From: Sulfurospirillum arsenophilum NBRC 109478
GTDB taxonomy: Bacteria; Campylobacterota; Campylobacteria; Campylobacterales; Sulfurospirillaceae
NCBI RefSeq assembly: GCF_000813345.1
Contig: NZ_BBQF01000001.1
Location: forward strand, 372,001 to 436,000
Direction: 5' to 3'
Length of the DNA: 64,000 nucleotides
Shown here: positions 1 through 8,150 of the stretch, in pieces
Numbering within the stretch: the first letter of the stretch is position 1
Layout of the letters: each line of letters opens with the position of its first letter
The notes under the pieces: model-generated
What the model was told of the DNA's origin: nothing
The model's database searches: none
Seen by the model: the letters and a program-made list of their open reading frames with translations, nothing else
Program-made: the position numbers and the translations under genes

Positions 1-314
1 CGTACCATTTCTAGCACTTTTTCATTGAGTCTAAGATACTCAGGAGCGCGACCACCGGGAACAACAAGGGCATCAAACTCTTCGGCTTTGATGGCATCAA
101 ATGTGCCATTGAGTGTAAAATTGTGACCGGGTTTTTCACTGTAAGTCTGGTCTCCCTCAAAATCATGAATAGCTGTGCGGATAAACTCACCCGCTTTTTT
201 GTTTGGGCAAACAGCAATCACTGTGTGACCCACTGCACTTAACGCTTGAAAAGGCACCATAACTTCGTAATCTTCAACATAGTCTCCGACGATAAACAGA
301 ATTTTTTTTGCCAT
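1..314 (-). CDS. DJ-1/PfpI family protein (3' part cut by window edge)
   Basis: Only the N-terminal ~104 residues lie in the window. They read [20 protein letters not shown] and continue to a [12 protein letters not shown] segment, both typical of the DJ-1/PfpI (class I glutamine amidotransferase-like) fold; the first strand and the E-D-Y-E region are family hallmarks. The nucleophile-elbow cysteine is expected beyond the left edge, so protease, deglycase or chaperone activity cannot be judged. I chose the ATG at 314 because AGGAG lies 5 nt upstream; a second in-frame ATG at 317 is almost on top of that site. The protein is probably cytoplasmic, as no signal peptide is seen. Confidence 0.8.
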   Translation of the reverse strand, partial: MAKKILFIVGDYVEDYEVMVPFQALSAVGHTVIAVCPNKKAGEFIRTAIHDFEGDQTYSEKPGHNFTLNGTFDAIKAEEFDALVVPGGRAPEYLRLNEKVLEMV

Positions 315-374
315 CATGACTCCTTTAAAATGGTGTTATATTTGATTATATCCCGTAAAGATTATAAAATCAAA

Positions 375-2264
375 TTATTTGTAAGCCTGCTCATAAACCA
401 AAGGATAGTTTAAAAGTGGCAGATATTCGCCATCATACGACGCATCATTTTCATCGATCAATGTCTCGATAATACCCGCTCCCTGAGTCAAAGTTGCCTC
501 TTTTTCGACGGGTCGGTCGGTGATGATTTCACCTATTTGATACGGCGTTCCATCAAGATGTGTGTAGGTGTCTTTGCCAACTCTTGCGTAGCGGTAGGTA
601 AACGGTGTCTTGGCAAACACATCTTTTCCTAAAGTGAAGCGTTGGGTTGCAACGATTTTTCGGTAACCAATGGCACCATTCAAAGCCTCTTTATCTGTTG
701 GATACAGCAATCTTGGATGAATAAAACCTTCCTTTGTCAGATACGCTTTTATCTCCACAAATTCATTCATCAGCTTTACATGTAAACGTTGCTGTTCCAT
801 TAATGTGCTTGAATTTTCCAAGTCCAAAGTGCGCCAGTTATCGATATAACCGTGTTCTTTAGTGATCGTTTCCATCAAAAAAACTTCCATATTTTCAGGC
901 ATGACACCATACAAATTGGCTCCGACAACATGTTTTAAAAACGTTCCAAATTCGCCTTGCTGTGTTTTGCGATTAAGTGGATCACCTCTACCCGAAGTCG
1001 CTTTACCTTCTTTGATGGCGTAAACGAGATAATCCATCTCAGCCCAGCCTAGCTTGTCGGGAAATTTACGAGGAAACGCCCACGTCGAATCAATCGTGTT
1101 GCTGCTTCCAGAAGTAAAAGAAGAGGGCTCAAAACCGTAGTTGTCGCTATGGCATCCTACACACTGCATCAACTCTTCACCCTTTTGTGCTCGTAAATGC
1201 CCTTTGGCATCTTCGATGAACCCTGCGAGTATCCAGCCCGCTCCATTGTTGATCCACCCTTGTTTTTCATTCAGATACAATGGTGCATCTTCCTCTTTTT
1301 CTGCCGCTTCTCCTGGGTAATACATACGCGTTTTAACCATATAGCGTATCTCTTTCACCCGTGTGGCGCGTGTACCATTTTTTCGCAGATCGACATAATG
1401 CAAAGGATGGGCAAACTCGGTGTAAAGAGGGTAAAGCCCACAGTGAACTTCGATCTCTTTTGCCTTACCGTAGTAGTTTTTAGGATCATTCGCTTCGAGC
1501 CTATCGGTAATGGCTCGCTCTAATAGGTCAAGATTTTGAGTATAAATGGCTTCACTCCAAACCCCTTTTTCATCTTGCATAAAAGCTTTAGGGAGGCGAA
1601 TGTAAATGCCAGAGACACTGCTACTCATCGGCGTAAAGATGCCATACGGCATAAAATTGATGGCACGCCAACCGGTCATATCTGCAAACAATGCGCGTGT
1701 TTTAGCGTGTGTTCGCACAAATCCATCCGCTTTAGCAGGAAGGTCAGAAGGGCTTAGATCAGGAAAAAGCCGCCAAGCTGAGTCATCGTCTCCATTTTCC
1801 CATCCCAATTTCCAACCACGTTTGGCATACGCTTCGCTCCAATTATCTTCTTCCAAATAGCTAAGCATTTTGTGTTCATCAAAATGGTTAAGACTTTGTT
1901 GATACGCTGTTTCCAATTTTTCAGGTAAGAGGGTATTTTCCCAAGGATTGATACTCGGCGATTTGGTTTGCTGGGTGGCAGGGGCAAAACTGTAGGTGGT
2001 TTGCAGATTGCCCGTAATGCTTGAGAGTCCCGCTTGAGGGTTGTTATTCCCAAGACGTGCGCGAGCAGGTGCATTGGTATGGCAGAACATACAGGCGTTT
2101 TGAGCTCCCTCACTTGTTTCGATGTAGCACTGTGCAGGAATGTTCGCATACGGGTTTGCAAAGGTCGTTCGACTGATAAATTTACCTTTTAGTGCGCCAC
2201 CGAAGCTCACGAGGGAGCTAAGGCAGAGTGTGAAAAGGAGGCGATTAAAGCCCTGGGATACCAT
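375..2264 (-). CDS. Exported diheme c-type cytochrome, large (629 aa)
   Basis: A 629-residue protein with an N-terminal signal peptide (hydrophobic run at about residues 8-23) and two CxxCH haem c sites, CMFCH at 58-62 and CVGCH at about 368-372. It is therefore expected in the periplasm carrying two covalent haems. The remaining ~500 residues match no domain I recognise. The start overlaps the 3' end of the upstream phoX-like gene by 20 nt, so the two are translationally coupled and probably work in one process. Such large, sparsely haemed proteins in this lineage often have unknown redox partners. The cytochrome assignment is firm; the function is not known. Confidence 0.85.
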   Translation of the reverse strand: MVSQGFNRLLFTLCLSSLVSFGGALKGKFISRTTFANPYANIPAQCYIETSEGAQNACMFCHTNAPARARLGNNNPQAGLSSITGNLQTTYSFAPATQQTKSPSINPWENTLLPEKLETAYQQSLNHFDEHKMLSYLEEDNWSEAYAKRGWKLGWENGDDDSAWRLFPDLSPSDLPAKADGFVRTHAKTRALFADMTGWRAINFMPYGIFTPMSSSVSGIYIRLPKAFMQDEKGVWSEAIYTQNLDLLERAITDRLEANDPKNYYGKAKEIEVHCGLYPLYTEFAHPLHYVDLRKNGTRATRVKEIRYMVKTRMYYPGEAAEKEEDAPLYLNEKQGWINNGAGWILAGFIEDAKGHLRAQKGEELMQCVGCHSDNYGFEPSSFTSGSSNTIDSTWAFPRKFPDKLGWAEMDYLVYAIKEGKATSGRGDPLNRKTQQGEFGTFLKHVVGANLYGVMPENMEVFLMETITKEHGYIDNWRTLDLENSSTLMEQQRLHVKLMNEFVEIKAYLTKEGFIHPRLLYPTDKEALNGAIGYRKIVATQRFTLGKDVFAKTPFTYRYARVGKDTYTHLDGTPYQIGEIITDRPVEKEATLTQGAGIIETLIDENDASYDGEYLPLLNYPLVYEQAYK

Positions 2265-4086
2265 AAATATACCCTACAGGTGCTTGGAATTTATCGATTT
2301 TTGGAGCTACTTTACTTTGCAACTCTTTATCCATCGTTTTGATAAAATCACCTTGGTGTTGTGCGTTGCTCATGATGTATGCAAAGCCGTTCATATTTTC
2401 AACCACTTGAAGTCCTGTGGACTCTGCACCTGCTGGCGTGGAGAGAATGCGAGAGAGTTTTTTTGTATCGATATTATACGCCCAAACGTAGTTATTAACA
2501 TGCGTTCCACTGTCTTCACCGATGAAAAGCGTACGCGCGCGTGAGGAGTAAAAGAGGTTGTCGGTATTGGCAACTTTATCGACAGCACAGGTGTTTCCAA
2601 GTGCATCGGTAGCGATCTCTTCACCTAAAAGTGCGGAAGGTACAGACATGTTTGTAGGTACAAAATCACTGGGGATCAGTTCCCCTTTACTATCCGAAAT
2701 GTTAGAAGAAAGGCTCACTTCGTAGGTTCCACCACAGCGATTTTTAGCGACTTTGATGTCATCTTTGGCAAAGCTTGCATCTTTTGCCATTCCTTTTTCG
2801 ATGTAGGACATAGCGATGTAGAGTTTTTTATCTTCTTTGTTAAACGCTACGCCTTCCATTTTGTTAAACTCTGTGGTCGCTCCAAGGTAAGCGGCATATC
2901 GACGTGTCTCTAAAAATGCGGCTGCACGTTCCATATTGGGTTTGAGTTTGAGGTACTCGATCTCAGAGTGTCCCGCTTTGACTGCCTTAAAGCCTTCATG
3001 TTTTTGTGGGTCAAACTCAGCAGGGGCGTACGCTTCAAAGATGTCACTGAAGCTCAGTTTCTCTTTCCATTGAGAAACTTCATTAGAGCTTGCGTGTCCT
3101 AGTTTGATCCAACTGAGTTTTGCTTGTCCGCCATCCTTGGCTCCATCTTCATTCGTTTGAGACCAAATGGCAGCATACAGTGTACCGTTATCCAAATCTT
3201 TTGCCTTATCTCCTACGTACATGTAAAGGCCTACTTGCGCACCGTCATCGCCAAAAAAAGCTGTTTTTTCGTCGCTCATGACTTTTGCCATCTCCCATGT
3301 GCCATGGCCCATCGCATAGTGTTTTGTGACCGTGGTTTTGCCATTCTCTGTCACGCTCACTTCGGTGATGTAACCATAGTCATAGGCTTTGGCTTGTTGT
3401 TTGCCTTCAAAATAGAGGTCGCTCATGGCTTTAAGCCCTTTTTGCGCTTTTTTGTACTCTTTGCCACTCGCGGCCGTAAAGTAAAGATCATAATCTTCTT
3501 CGCTTCCTAAGTGAGTATTCCAAGGCGTTTGCGACCCAGCACATGGAATCCAGATGCCACCCACTTTGGAAAAGTCAATCGGGTACTGATCGACGGCTTT
3601 AAGCTTGCCATTTTTTGCATCTTGTTTAATGGTGGTAAGTGTCATACTCATAGGAGCGCGCTCATACCATGTATCTGTTTTCTCAGCCGAAGAGCCATCG
3701 CTTAAAATCCAGTCGTATTCGTAGTGGGTGACAAGGTAGAGTGAACCGTTTACGTTTAACAGTGAGTTACTATCGGGAGTTTCAGCAATGAGTGGTTTTC
3801 CAAAAGGGTCAAGCAAAGGTTTCATCGAAGCAGTGTAGAGTTGCCCTGCTGGATTTTTGTTGGTTCCTACTTTATCTTTAACACCAAAAAGTGTTTCATA
3901 AGAGAGTGACTTTTCGATTTTCCCACCGTTTGCAGTGTGGATGATGACTTTAGCTTCTGAGTACGCTTTTGCCATTTTTTCAGGAGTGCTTGGTGCATCC
4001 ATACCTATAAATTCAACCAAGCTTCCTGCACATAAACTTGATGCCACAAATGAGAGCGATACACAGAGTGTCTTAAGAGATTTCAC
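2245..4086 (-). CDS. phoX: PhoX-like (DUF839) periplasmic phosphatase family protein
   Basis: A 613-residue exported protein of the PhoX/DUF839 family, whose characterised members are Ca/Fe-dependent alkaline phosphatases that release phosphate from organic esters. The family signature is clear near the C-terminus: FIGEDSGTHVNNYVWAY at about residues 521-538 and a downstream PAGAESTG segment. The start is GTG with GGAGG 5 nt upstream. The first ~20 residues form an ordinary Sec-type signal (MKSLKTLCVSLSFVASSLCA) without a twin arginine, whereas described PhoX enzymes, including that of Campylobacter, are Tat substrates. It overlaps the diheme cytochrome gene by 20 nt. A direct repeat upstream resembles a Pho box. 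Family is confident; the phosphatase activity is inferred. Confidence 0.8.
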   Translation of the reverse strand: MKSLKTLCVSLSFVASSLCAGSLVEFIGMDAPSTPEKMAKAYSEAKVIIHTANGGKIEKSLSYETLFGVKDKVGTNKNPAGQLYTASMKPLLDPFGKPLIAETPDSNSLLNVNGSLYLVTHYEYDWILSDGSSAEKTDTWYERAPMSMTLTTIKQDAKNGKLKAVDQYPIDFSKVGGIWIPCAGSQTPWNTHLGSEEDYDLYFTAASGKEYKKAQKGLKAMSDLYFEGKQQAKAYDYGYITEVSVTENGKTTVTKHYAMGHGTWEMAKVMSDEKTAFFGDDGAQVGLYMYVGDKAKDLDNGTLYAAIWSQTNEDGAKDGGQAKLSWIKLGHASSNEVSQWKEKLSFSDIFEAYAPAEFDPQKHEGFKAVKAGHSEIEYLKLKPNMERAAAFLETRRYAAYLGATTEFNKMEGVAFNKEDKKLYIAMSYIEKGMAKDASFAKDDIKVAKNRCGGTYEVSLSSNISDSKGELIPSDFVPTNMSVPSALLGEEIATDALGNTCAVDKVANTDNLFYSSRARTLFIGEDSGTHVNNYVWAYNIDTKKLSRILSTPAGAESTGLQVVENMNGFAYIMSNAQHQGDFIKTMDKELQSKVAPKIDKFQAPVGYIYGIPGL

Positions 4087-4133
4087 GAGATCCTCCAGAT
4101 AAGATTTTGATACGATAATCGTAGGCTAGAAGA

Positions 4134-4149
4134 GTTACAAAGATGTTAC
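4134..4149. promoter_or_regulatory. Possible Pho box upstream of phoX-like gene
   Basis: GTTACAAAGATGTTAC is a direct repeat of GTTAC with an 11-bp period. It has the same 5-1-4-1-5 architecture as the PhosR box reported in Campylobacter jejuni (GTTTCNAAAANGTTTC), with three mismatches. Read towards phoX on the minus strand, it ends 10 nt before a TACGAT that could serve as the -10 element, as in PhoB-type promoters. The repeat orientation is the reverse of the usual one, which weakens the case. Confidence 0.35.
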
Positions 4150-4208
4150 AAACTTTAAAAAATAGTGTTAAATCAATAATGCCCTAGATGAGTTGAAGAA
4201 AGGTGCTC

Positions 4209-4214
4209 TACAAT
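4209..4214 (+). promoter_or_regulatory. -10 element for the dienelactone hydrolase gene
   Basis: TACAAT lies 29 nt before the start codon, in the spacing expected for a short leader. No strong -35 is visible, which is normal for housekeeping promoters in Campylobacterota. Confidence 0.5.
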
Positions 4215-4242
4215 AGAGAAATTTATACCCTAAGGAGACAAT

Positions 4243-4983
4243 ATGAAAAAGTTTTTAGTGGCTACAATAATGTTATGCCTTGCAACATGGGGCTTTGCCA
4301 AAGAGGGTTTTGTTTCGTATGTGGTGGACGGAAAAACGTATGAGGGTTACTATACAACACCTTCAGATGAAGCACCACTGGTTTTTATTATTCACGATTG
4401 GGATGGACTCAATGAGTATGAAATGACACGCGCAAAGATGCTCAATGATCTAGGATATGGTGCATTTGCGATAGACCTTTTTGGCAAAGGTGTAAAACCT
4501 GCAACGATTGATGAGAAAAAAGCACTGACCAATGCGCTTTACAATGATAGAATGAAGATGAAAAAGCTCCTTGATGCAAGTTACCAAGCGGCTAAAAAAG
4601 AGGGTGCAAATGTTGGTAATGCTATAGGAATTGGTTACTGTTTTGGTGGTGCAGCACTTTTGGAGATGGCGCGCATGGGAGCTCCGCTTAAAGGTTTTGT
4701 CAGTTTTCATGGAGGGTTAGCGACACCAGCGGGTGAAGATTATAAACAGACCAAAGGTTTTGTACTTATTTTGCATGGATCAGCCGATGCAAGTGTAAGT
4801 TTGGATGAGTTTACAGGGCTTGCCAAAGAGCTTGAAGCAACTGGCATTAAGCATGAAATGATTTCGTACAGCGGTGCTCCTCACGCATTTACTGTTTTTG
4901 GAACCGACAGATACCAAGAAATTGCCGATAAAAAATCATGGAGAAGACTGGTTGAATTTTTAGACGAGACACTCTCAAAATAG
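4243..4983 (+). CDS. Exported dienelactone hydrolase family protein
   Basis: A 246-residue alpha/beta hydrolase of the dienelactone hydrolase family. The catalytic triad is visible: Cys133 in the nucleophile elbow GIGYCFGG, Asp182 in HGSADAS and His214 in PHAFTVFG. A signal peptide (residues 1-19, ending WGFA) sends it to the periplasm, unlike the cytoplasmic chlorocatechol-pathway enzymes. The natural substrate is therefore unlikely to be a dienelactone, and ester or lactone hydrolysis in the envelope is all that can be inferred. AAGGAG precedes the ATG. It is divergent from phoX and followed after 44 nt by a small unknown gene. Confidence 0.85.
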   Translation: MKKFLVATIMLCLATWGFAKEGFVSYVVDGKTYEGYYTTPSDEAPLVFIIHDWDGLNEYEMTRAKMLNDLGYGAFAIDLFGKGVKPATIDEKKALTNALYNDRMKMKKLLDASYQAAKKEGANVGNAIGIGYCFGGAALLEMARMGAPLKGFVSFHGGLATPAGEDYKQTKGFVLILHGSADASVSLDEFTGLAKELEATGIKHEMISYSGAPHAFTVFGTDRYQEIADKKSWRRLVEFLDETLSK

Positions 4984-5004
4984 GGTATATTTTTTGCTTG
5001 TAAC

Positions 5005-5016
5005 TTTACATGTAAA
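5005..5016. repeat. Dispersed palindrome TTTACATGTAAA, upstream of the 5028 gene
   Basis: A perfect 12-bp palindrome ending 11 nt before the start codon. Its right end runs straight into the ribosome binding site AAAAGGAG, so the hairpin or a bound protein could affect translation of the 5028 gene. Confidence 0.9.
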
Positions 5017-5027
5017 AGGAGTTAACG

Positions 5028-5399
5028 ATGGACAACAGACTATTTCAAATTGACCCGTATGCAGGTATTAGTTACGGACTTTACAACTCGGTTAAAGGTG
5101 ATAAAGGAAGTTTTGAAGATTTTTTGTTGCACTATGACTCAACAGGAGCCAATAAAGAGGATAGTTCATGGTTCACCAAGCTTGTTAAAGAAGATACCAC
5201 CAATGCCCTGAATTCTCCCGAAGTGTGGGAAGCGATGAATACTTTGGGCGTCAATGGAGTGGATCTTTTAGGAGCTGGAAGTTCATCTGATTTTTTTGAC
5301 ACACAAGTCAGTGGACTCAAACTTCAACTTATGCAGGCTTTTAGTAAACGTGATGATTATAAAGAGATGAAACCGTTACTCGATCAATTAATGAGCTAA
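5028..5399 (+). CDS. Unknown small acidic protein (123 aa)
   Basis: I do not recognise this protein. It has 123 residues, is soluble-looking and acidic, with no signal peptide, cysteine cluster or transmembrane segment. A central Gly/Ser-rich stretch (LLGAGSSSDFF, about residues 82-92) separates two mostly helical halves. The start is well supported: AAAAGGAG lies 7 nt upstream of ATG. Its stop codon overlaps that of the convergent gene by 4 nt. Coding is supported by the good ribosome binding site and lack of a competing frame. No function is proposed. Confidence 0.7.
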   Translation: MDNRLFQIDPYAGISYGLYNSVKGDKGSFEDFLLHYDSTGANKEDSSWFTKLVKEDTTNALNSPEVWEAMNTLGVNGVDLLGAGSSSDFFDTQVSGLKLQLMQAFSKRDDYKEMKPLLDQLMS

Positions 5400-5749
5400 C
5401 GACACAAATAAGTGATAATATCTAACTCAACGGTGCCAATGGTCGGTTGGTACCATTGTGTTGGATTGTTTTGAATCTCTCTGGCTGAGCGCGTACTACT
5501 TCCAACTTGCCTGATATAGCGCGAAGGGCAATTAACTTCAGCTTTAATATAAACAATCGTATCAAAGCTCTGACGTCTTAAGGTGATAGAGCTTATCGTT
5601 GCTTGCCTTCCTTCTTCTAAGACGTAGTATTTATAGATATCTTTATACGCAGTTCGAGGTATTTCTATTTCTTGGGATTTGCCTAAACTATAGGTATTGA
5701 GGGCTAAGACAGCACCGCAAATTATTGCTAATTTTTTGACTCTAAGCAT
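5396..5749 (-). CDS. Unknown exported protein (117 aa)
   Basis: A small protein starting MLRVKKLAIICGAVLALNTYSLG, a convincing signal peptide, followed by a mature part of about 95 residues rich in beta-prone segments and with two cysteines (in EVNCPSRY and the C-terminal TYLCR) that could form a disulfide. I chose the ATG at 5749, which has GAGGAG 6 nt upstream; in-frame ATGs at 5755 and 5767 are poorly placed against that site. Not recognised as any family; a periplasmic or envelope-associated role is inferred from the signal only. Confidence 0.7.
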   Translation of the reverse strand: MLRVKKLAIICGAVLALNTYSLGKSQEIEIPRTAYKDIYKYYVLEEGRQATISSITLRRQSFDTIVYIKAEVNCPSRYIRQVGSSTRSAREIQNNPTQWYQPTIGTVELDIITYLCR

Positions 5750-5915
5750 AAACATCTCCTCTATCAATCTTGCCTAAATTGTAGCAAAAGCTGGCTCAAT
5801 ATACGATAAGAGTATTGTGTTTGTGAAACTAAAATGTCACAATTTCATAATTTATTCATCTTTTGGGTACAATAAGTTTCTTCACATTGTTACACGTTTG
5901 TATAAAGGGCTTTGT

Positions 5916-7220
5916 ATGGGAAATAGCGCTGAAAAAGAGCAAGAACAACAAGAGAAGATTAAACTTTTATCGCGCGAACTCCGTGTGGTGCAAAAAAATC
6001 TCGTCGATCAGTTTTACACAGACCCTCTCACACGCCTTCCAAATCTTTATAAGTTACGCCACGACCTTGAAGAGACGAATGACTTTACGCTTATCATTGC
6101 GAACATCGACAACTTTAAATTGCTGAATGATTTTTATGGTTTTGTTGTTGGTGACTTCATCTTAGAGTCGTTTGCAAAAACCCTCAAAATTGAGCTTCAA
6201 GAGATTTCTGTTTACCGCATTGCTGGCGATGAGTTTGCTATTTTAGTGCGCGAGAAAATGAGTTTTTATCTTTTGAAAAACTATCTCAATCATCTCACCA
6301 AGCAACTTACCCATCTCAAATACGCTTATGCACAAACAGAGATTTATGTCGATTGTACGCTTTCATCTAGTGCGAGTTTCATAAACGATGACATCTTCTC
6401 TAAAGTGAGTATGGCTTTAAAATACGCAAAAAAAGAGCAACTAAAGTTTTGGATATATGAAGACACGATGAACTTTTCACAAGAGTATGAAAGCAACCTC
6501 AAGTATGCGACCAAAGTGCGCAAAGCCATCGTTGACTACTCAGGTATCGTGCCTTATTTTCAACCGATCATCGACAATCTAACCAATGAAATTGTAAAGT
6601 TTGAAGCACTTTCTCGCCTTGTTGATGAAGAGGGTATCATCCACTCACCACACAATTTTATTCCAATTGCCAAGATGATTAAAGTGTACGACAAAATCAC
6701 GATGACCATCATCGACAAGAGCTTTAAAGCTTTTGAAACACATCCGTTTGATTTTAGCATCAACCTCTCTTTTGAAGATATTATTAACCAAGAGATTTAC
6801 GACTTTATCATCCGAAAATTGCGTGACTCCAACATGGGGCATCGCATAACCTTTGAGCTTTTAGAGTCTGAGAAGGTCAATGACTTTGACAAAGTAGTGC
6901 ATTTTTTCAATGAGATCAAACGTTATGGGGCAAAAGTTGCGATAGACGATTTTGGAAGTGGCTTTTCAAACTTTTCATATATCATTAAACTGAGTCCTGA
7001 CTTTATCAAGATCGATGGCAGCCTTATTAAAGACATTGACAAAGACAAAAACGCACAAATCGTTGTTGAGACTATCGTTGACTTTTCCAAAAAACTGGGC
7101 ATCAAAACAGTCGCGGAGTTTGTGCATTCCAGTACAGTCCTTTCCACCGTGAAAAGGCTAGGCATAGACTATTCACAGGGTTATTTTATCGATATGCCAT
7201 CCCCGCAAATTACACCTTAA
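5916..7220 (+). CDS. GGDEF-EAL cyclic-di-GMP signalling protein
   Basis: A 434-residue cytoplasmic protein with a short N-terminal coiled coil (residues 5-32), a GGDEF domain and a C-terminal EAL domain. The GGDEF domain has DPLTRLPN at 36-43 and AGDEF at 103-107, a tolerated variant of the signature loop; no RxxD inhibitory site is present five residues before it. The EAL domain keeps all key acidic and metal-binding residues I can check: EAL 230-232, NLS 283-285, the E in FELLES, DDFGSG 344-349, K365, E401 and Q421. It is therefore likely an active c-di-GMP phosphodiesterase, perhaps with residual cyclase activity. No sensory domain is attached. The ATG at 5916 has AAAGGG 6 nt upstream and is preferred over the longer reading from 5817. 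Confidence 0.9.
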   Translation: MGNSAEKEQEQQEKIKLLSRELRVVQKNLVDQFYTDPLTRLPNLYKLRHDLEETNDFTLIIANIDNFKLLNDFYGFVVGDFILESFAKTLKIELQEISVYRIAGDEFAILVREKMSFYLLKNYLNHLTKQLTHLKYAYAQTEIYVDCTLSSSASFINDDIFSKVSMALKYAKKEQLKFWIYEDTMNFSQEYESNLKYATKVRKAIVDYSGIVPYFQPIIDNLTNEIVKFEALSRLVDEEGIIHSPHNFIPIAKMIKVYDKITMTIIDKSFKAFETHPFDFSINLSFEDIINQEIYDFIIRKLRDSNMGHRITFELLESEKVNDFDKVVHFFNEIKRYGAKVAIDDFGSGFSNFSYIIKLSPDFIKIDGSLIKDIDKDKNAQIVVETIVDFSKKLGIKTVAEFVHSSTVLSTVKRLGIDYSQGYFIDMPSPQITP

Positions 7221-7239
7221 AGCTTTACATGTAAAGCTT
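7220..7239. terminator. 20-bp perfect palindrome between convergent genes
   Basis: The TTTACATGTAAA core is extended on both sides to a 20-bp perfect palindrome that touches the stop codons of both converging genes. In RNA it would form a loop-constrained hairpin in either direction. There is no clear T tract, so termination is probable only from position and symmetry. Confidence 0.55.
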
Positions 7240-7588
7240 AGGCAACCTCAGTATCCCAAAGTATGGAGACACCATATTCGAGATCTGGGATGATGTATTT
7301 AAAATACTCGCTCGTTCCTTTTCGTCCATGCAGACGCACAGCGATCTGTCCCTCTTTTAGAAGTTGCTTCATCTCGTATTCACTCAGGCTTCGTTTGTTC
7401 CAGCGTAAAAAAGTGTTGGAGTAAACTCGAAAACGACAGGTTGCATCGCTACTAAAAACATAGTCATCGTTGATGTCACGCTCTTTTTTTGCATGCTCGC
7501 AACTGTAAAGATTGACTTTTTGACCTTGAATGGTAAGCTTTTGTGACACCACCGTTCCACCGCAGTAAGGACATTTACCAAGAACCAT
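7238..7588 (-). CDS. Zinc-ribbon protein of unknown function (116 aa)
   Basis: The N-terminus reads GKCPYCGG (CxxC at about residues 6-9), and further cysteines occur in YSCEHAKK and ATCRF, so a zinc ribbon of the topoisomerase C-terminal type is likely, with CxxC first and a C...C second pair. The C-terminal half (about residues 65-116) is a mixed alpha/beta region with many aromatic residues. No signal peptide is present. The gene stands alone between a palindromic hairpin and trxC. It may bind nucleic acid, but that is only an inference from the zinc ribbon. Confidence 0.7.
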   Translation of the reverse strand: MVLGKCPYCGGTVVSQKLTIQGQKVNLYSCEHAKKERDINDDYVFSSDATCRFRVYSNTFLRWNKRSLSEYEMKQLLKEGQIAVRLHGRKGTSEYFKYIIPDLEYGVSILWDTEVA

Positions 7589-7724
7589 GACACACCTCAG
7601 TTTTGATTTATGAGGTTATGGTAGCAAAGTGGGAGAAGAGAGGTTTGAAATATTGCAATTTGAAAGATTTTATTTTTTGGAGTAGTTCGCGATAAACAGT
7701 TATTTAGAGAGAATAAGAGAGGTT

Positions 7725-8147
7725 TTATAAAAACCTCTCCACAAATCTATCCAAGCCTTCATCATTCATAGCACCCGATACACGCTCAACCTCCACACCA
7801 TTTTTAAAAACAATCAGCGTGGGGATAGAGCGAATTTTAAAGCGCGAAGCGAGGAATTGTTCTGCTTCGGTGTCGACTTTGGCGAAGAGCACACGAAGAG
7901 GGTAAGCGCGTGCAGCTTGTTCATAGATAGGTGCAAACATTTTACATGGGCCACACCAAGGTGCCCAAAAGTCTACGATGACGGGAACATCGGTACTCTC
8001 TAATACGGCTTCTAGGGTGTCGCTTGTAAGTGCAAGTGGGTGTGGGTCGAGTAAGGAAGCCTTGCATTTTCCACAATTGGCTTTTTTATAGACTTCCAGT
8101 TTTGGAACATTATTGGTTGCGAGACAAGAGGGGCAAATAACTTTCAT
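7725..8147 (-). CDS. trxC: Thioredoxin 2 (TrxC type)
   Basis: A 140-residue thioredoxin with an extra N-terminal zinc-binding part: CPSC at 5-8 and CGKC at 25-28. The thioredoxin fold follows, with active site WCGPC at 64-68, the cis-proline segment RSIPTLIVF and a C-terminal helix. This matches TrxC, the cytoplasmic zinc thioredoxin that reduces protein disulfides under oxidative stress. Only 3 nt separate its start from the stop of the upstream DUF4392 gene, so the two are cotranscribed. The short intergenic distance is typical of an operon; the reason for pairing with D-glutamate metabolism is unclear. Confidence 0.92.
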   Translation of the reverse strand: MKVICPSCLATNNVPKLEVYKKANCGKCKASLLDPHPLALTSDTLEAVLESTDVPVIVDFWAPWCGPCKMFAPIYEQAARAYPLRVLFAKVDTEAEQFLASRFKIRSIPTLIVFKNGVEVERVSGAMNDEGLDRFVERFL

Positions 8148-8150
8148 GCT

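Noticed and set aside
1197-2161. Open frames opposite the diheme cytochrome gene
   Set aside because: They are antisense to a gene with clear haem motifs, lack ribosome binding sites and encode no recognisable domain.
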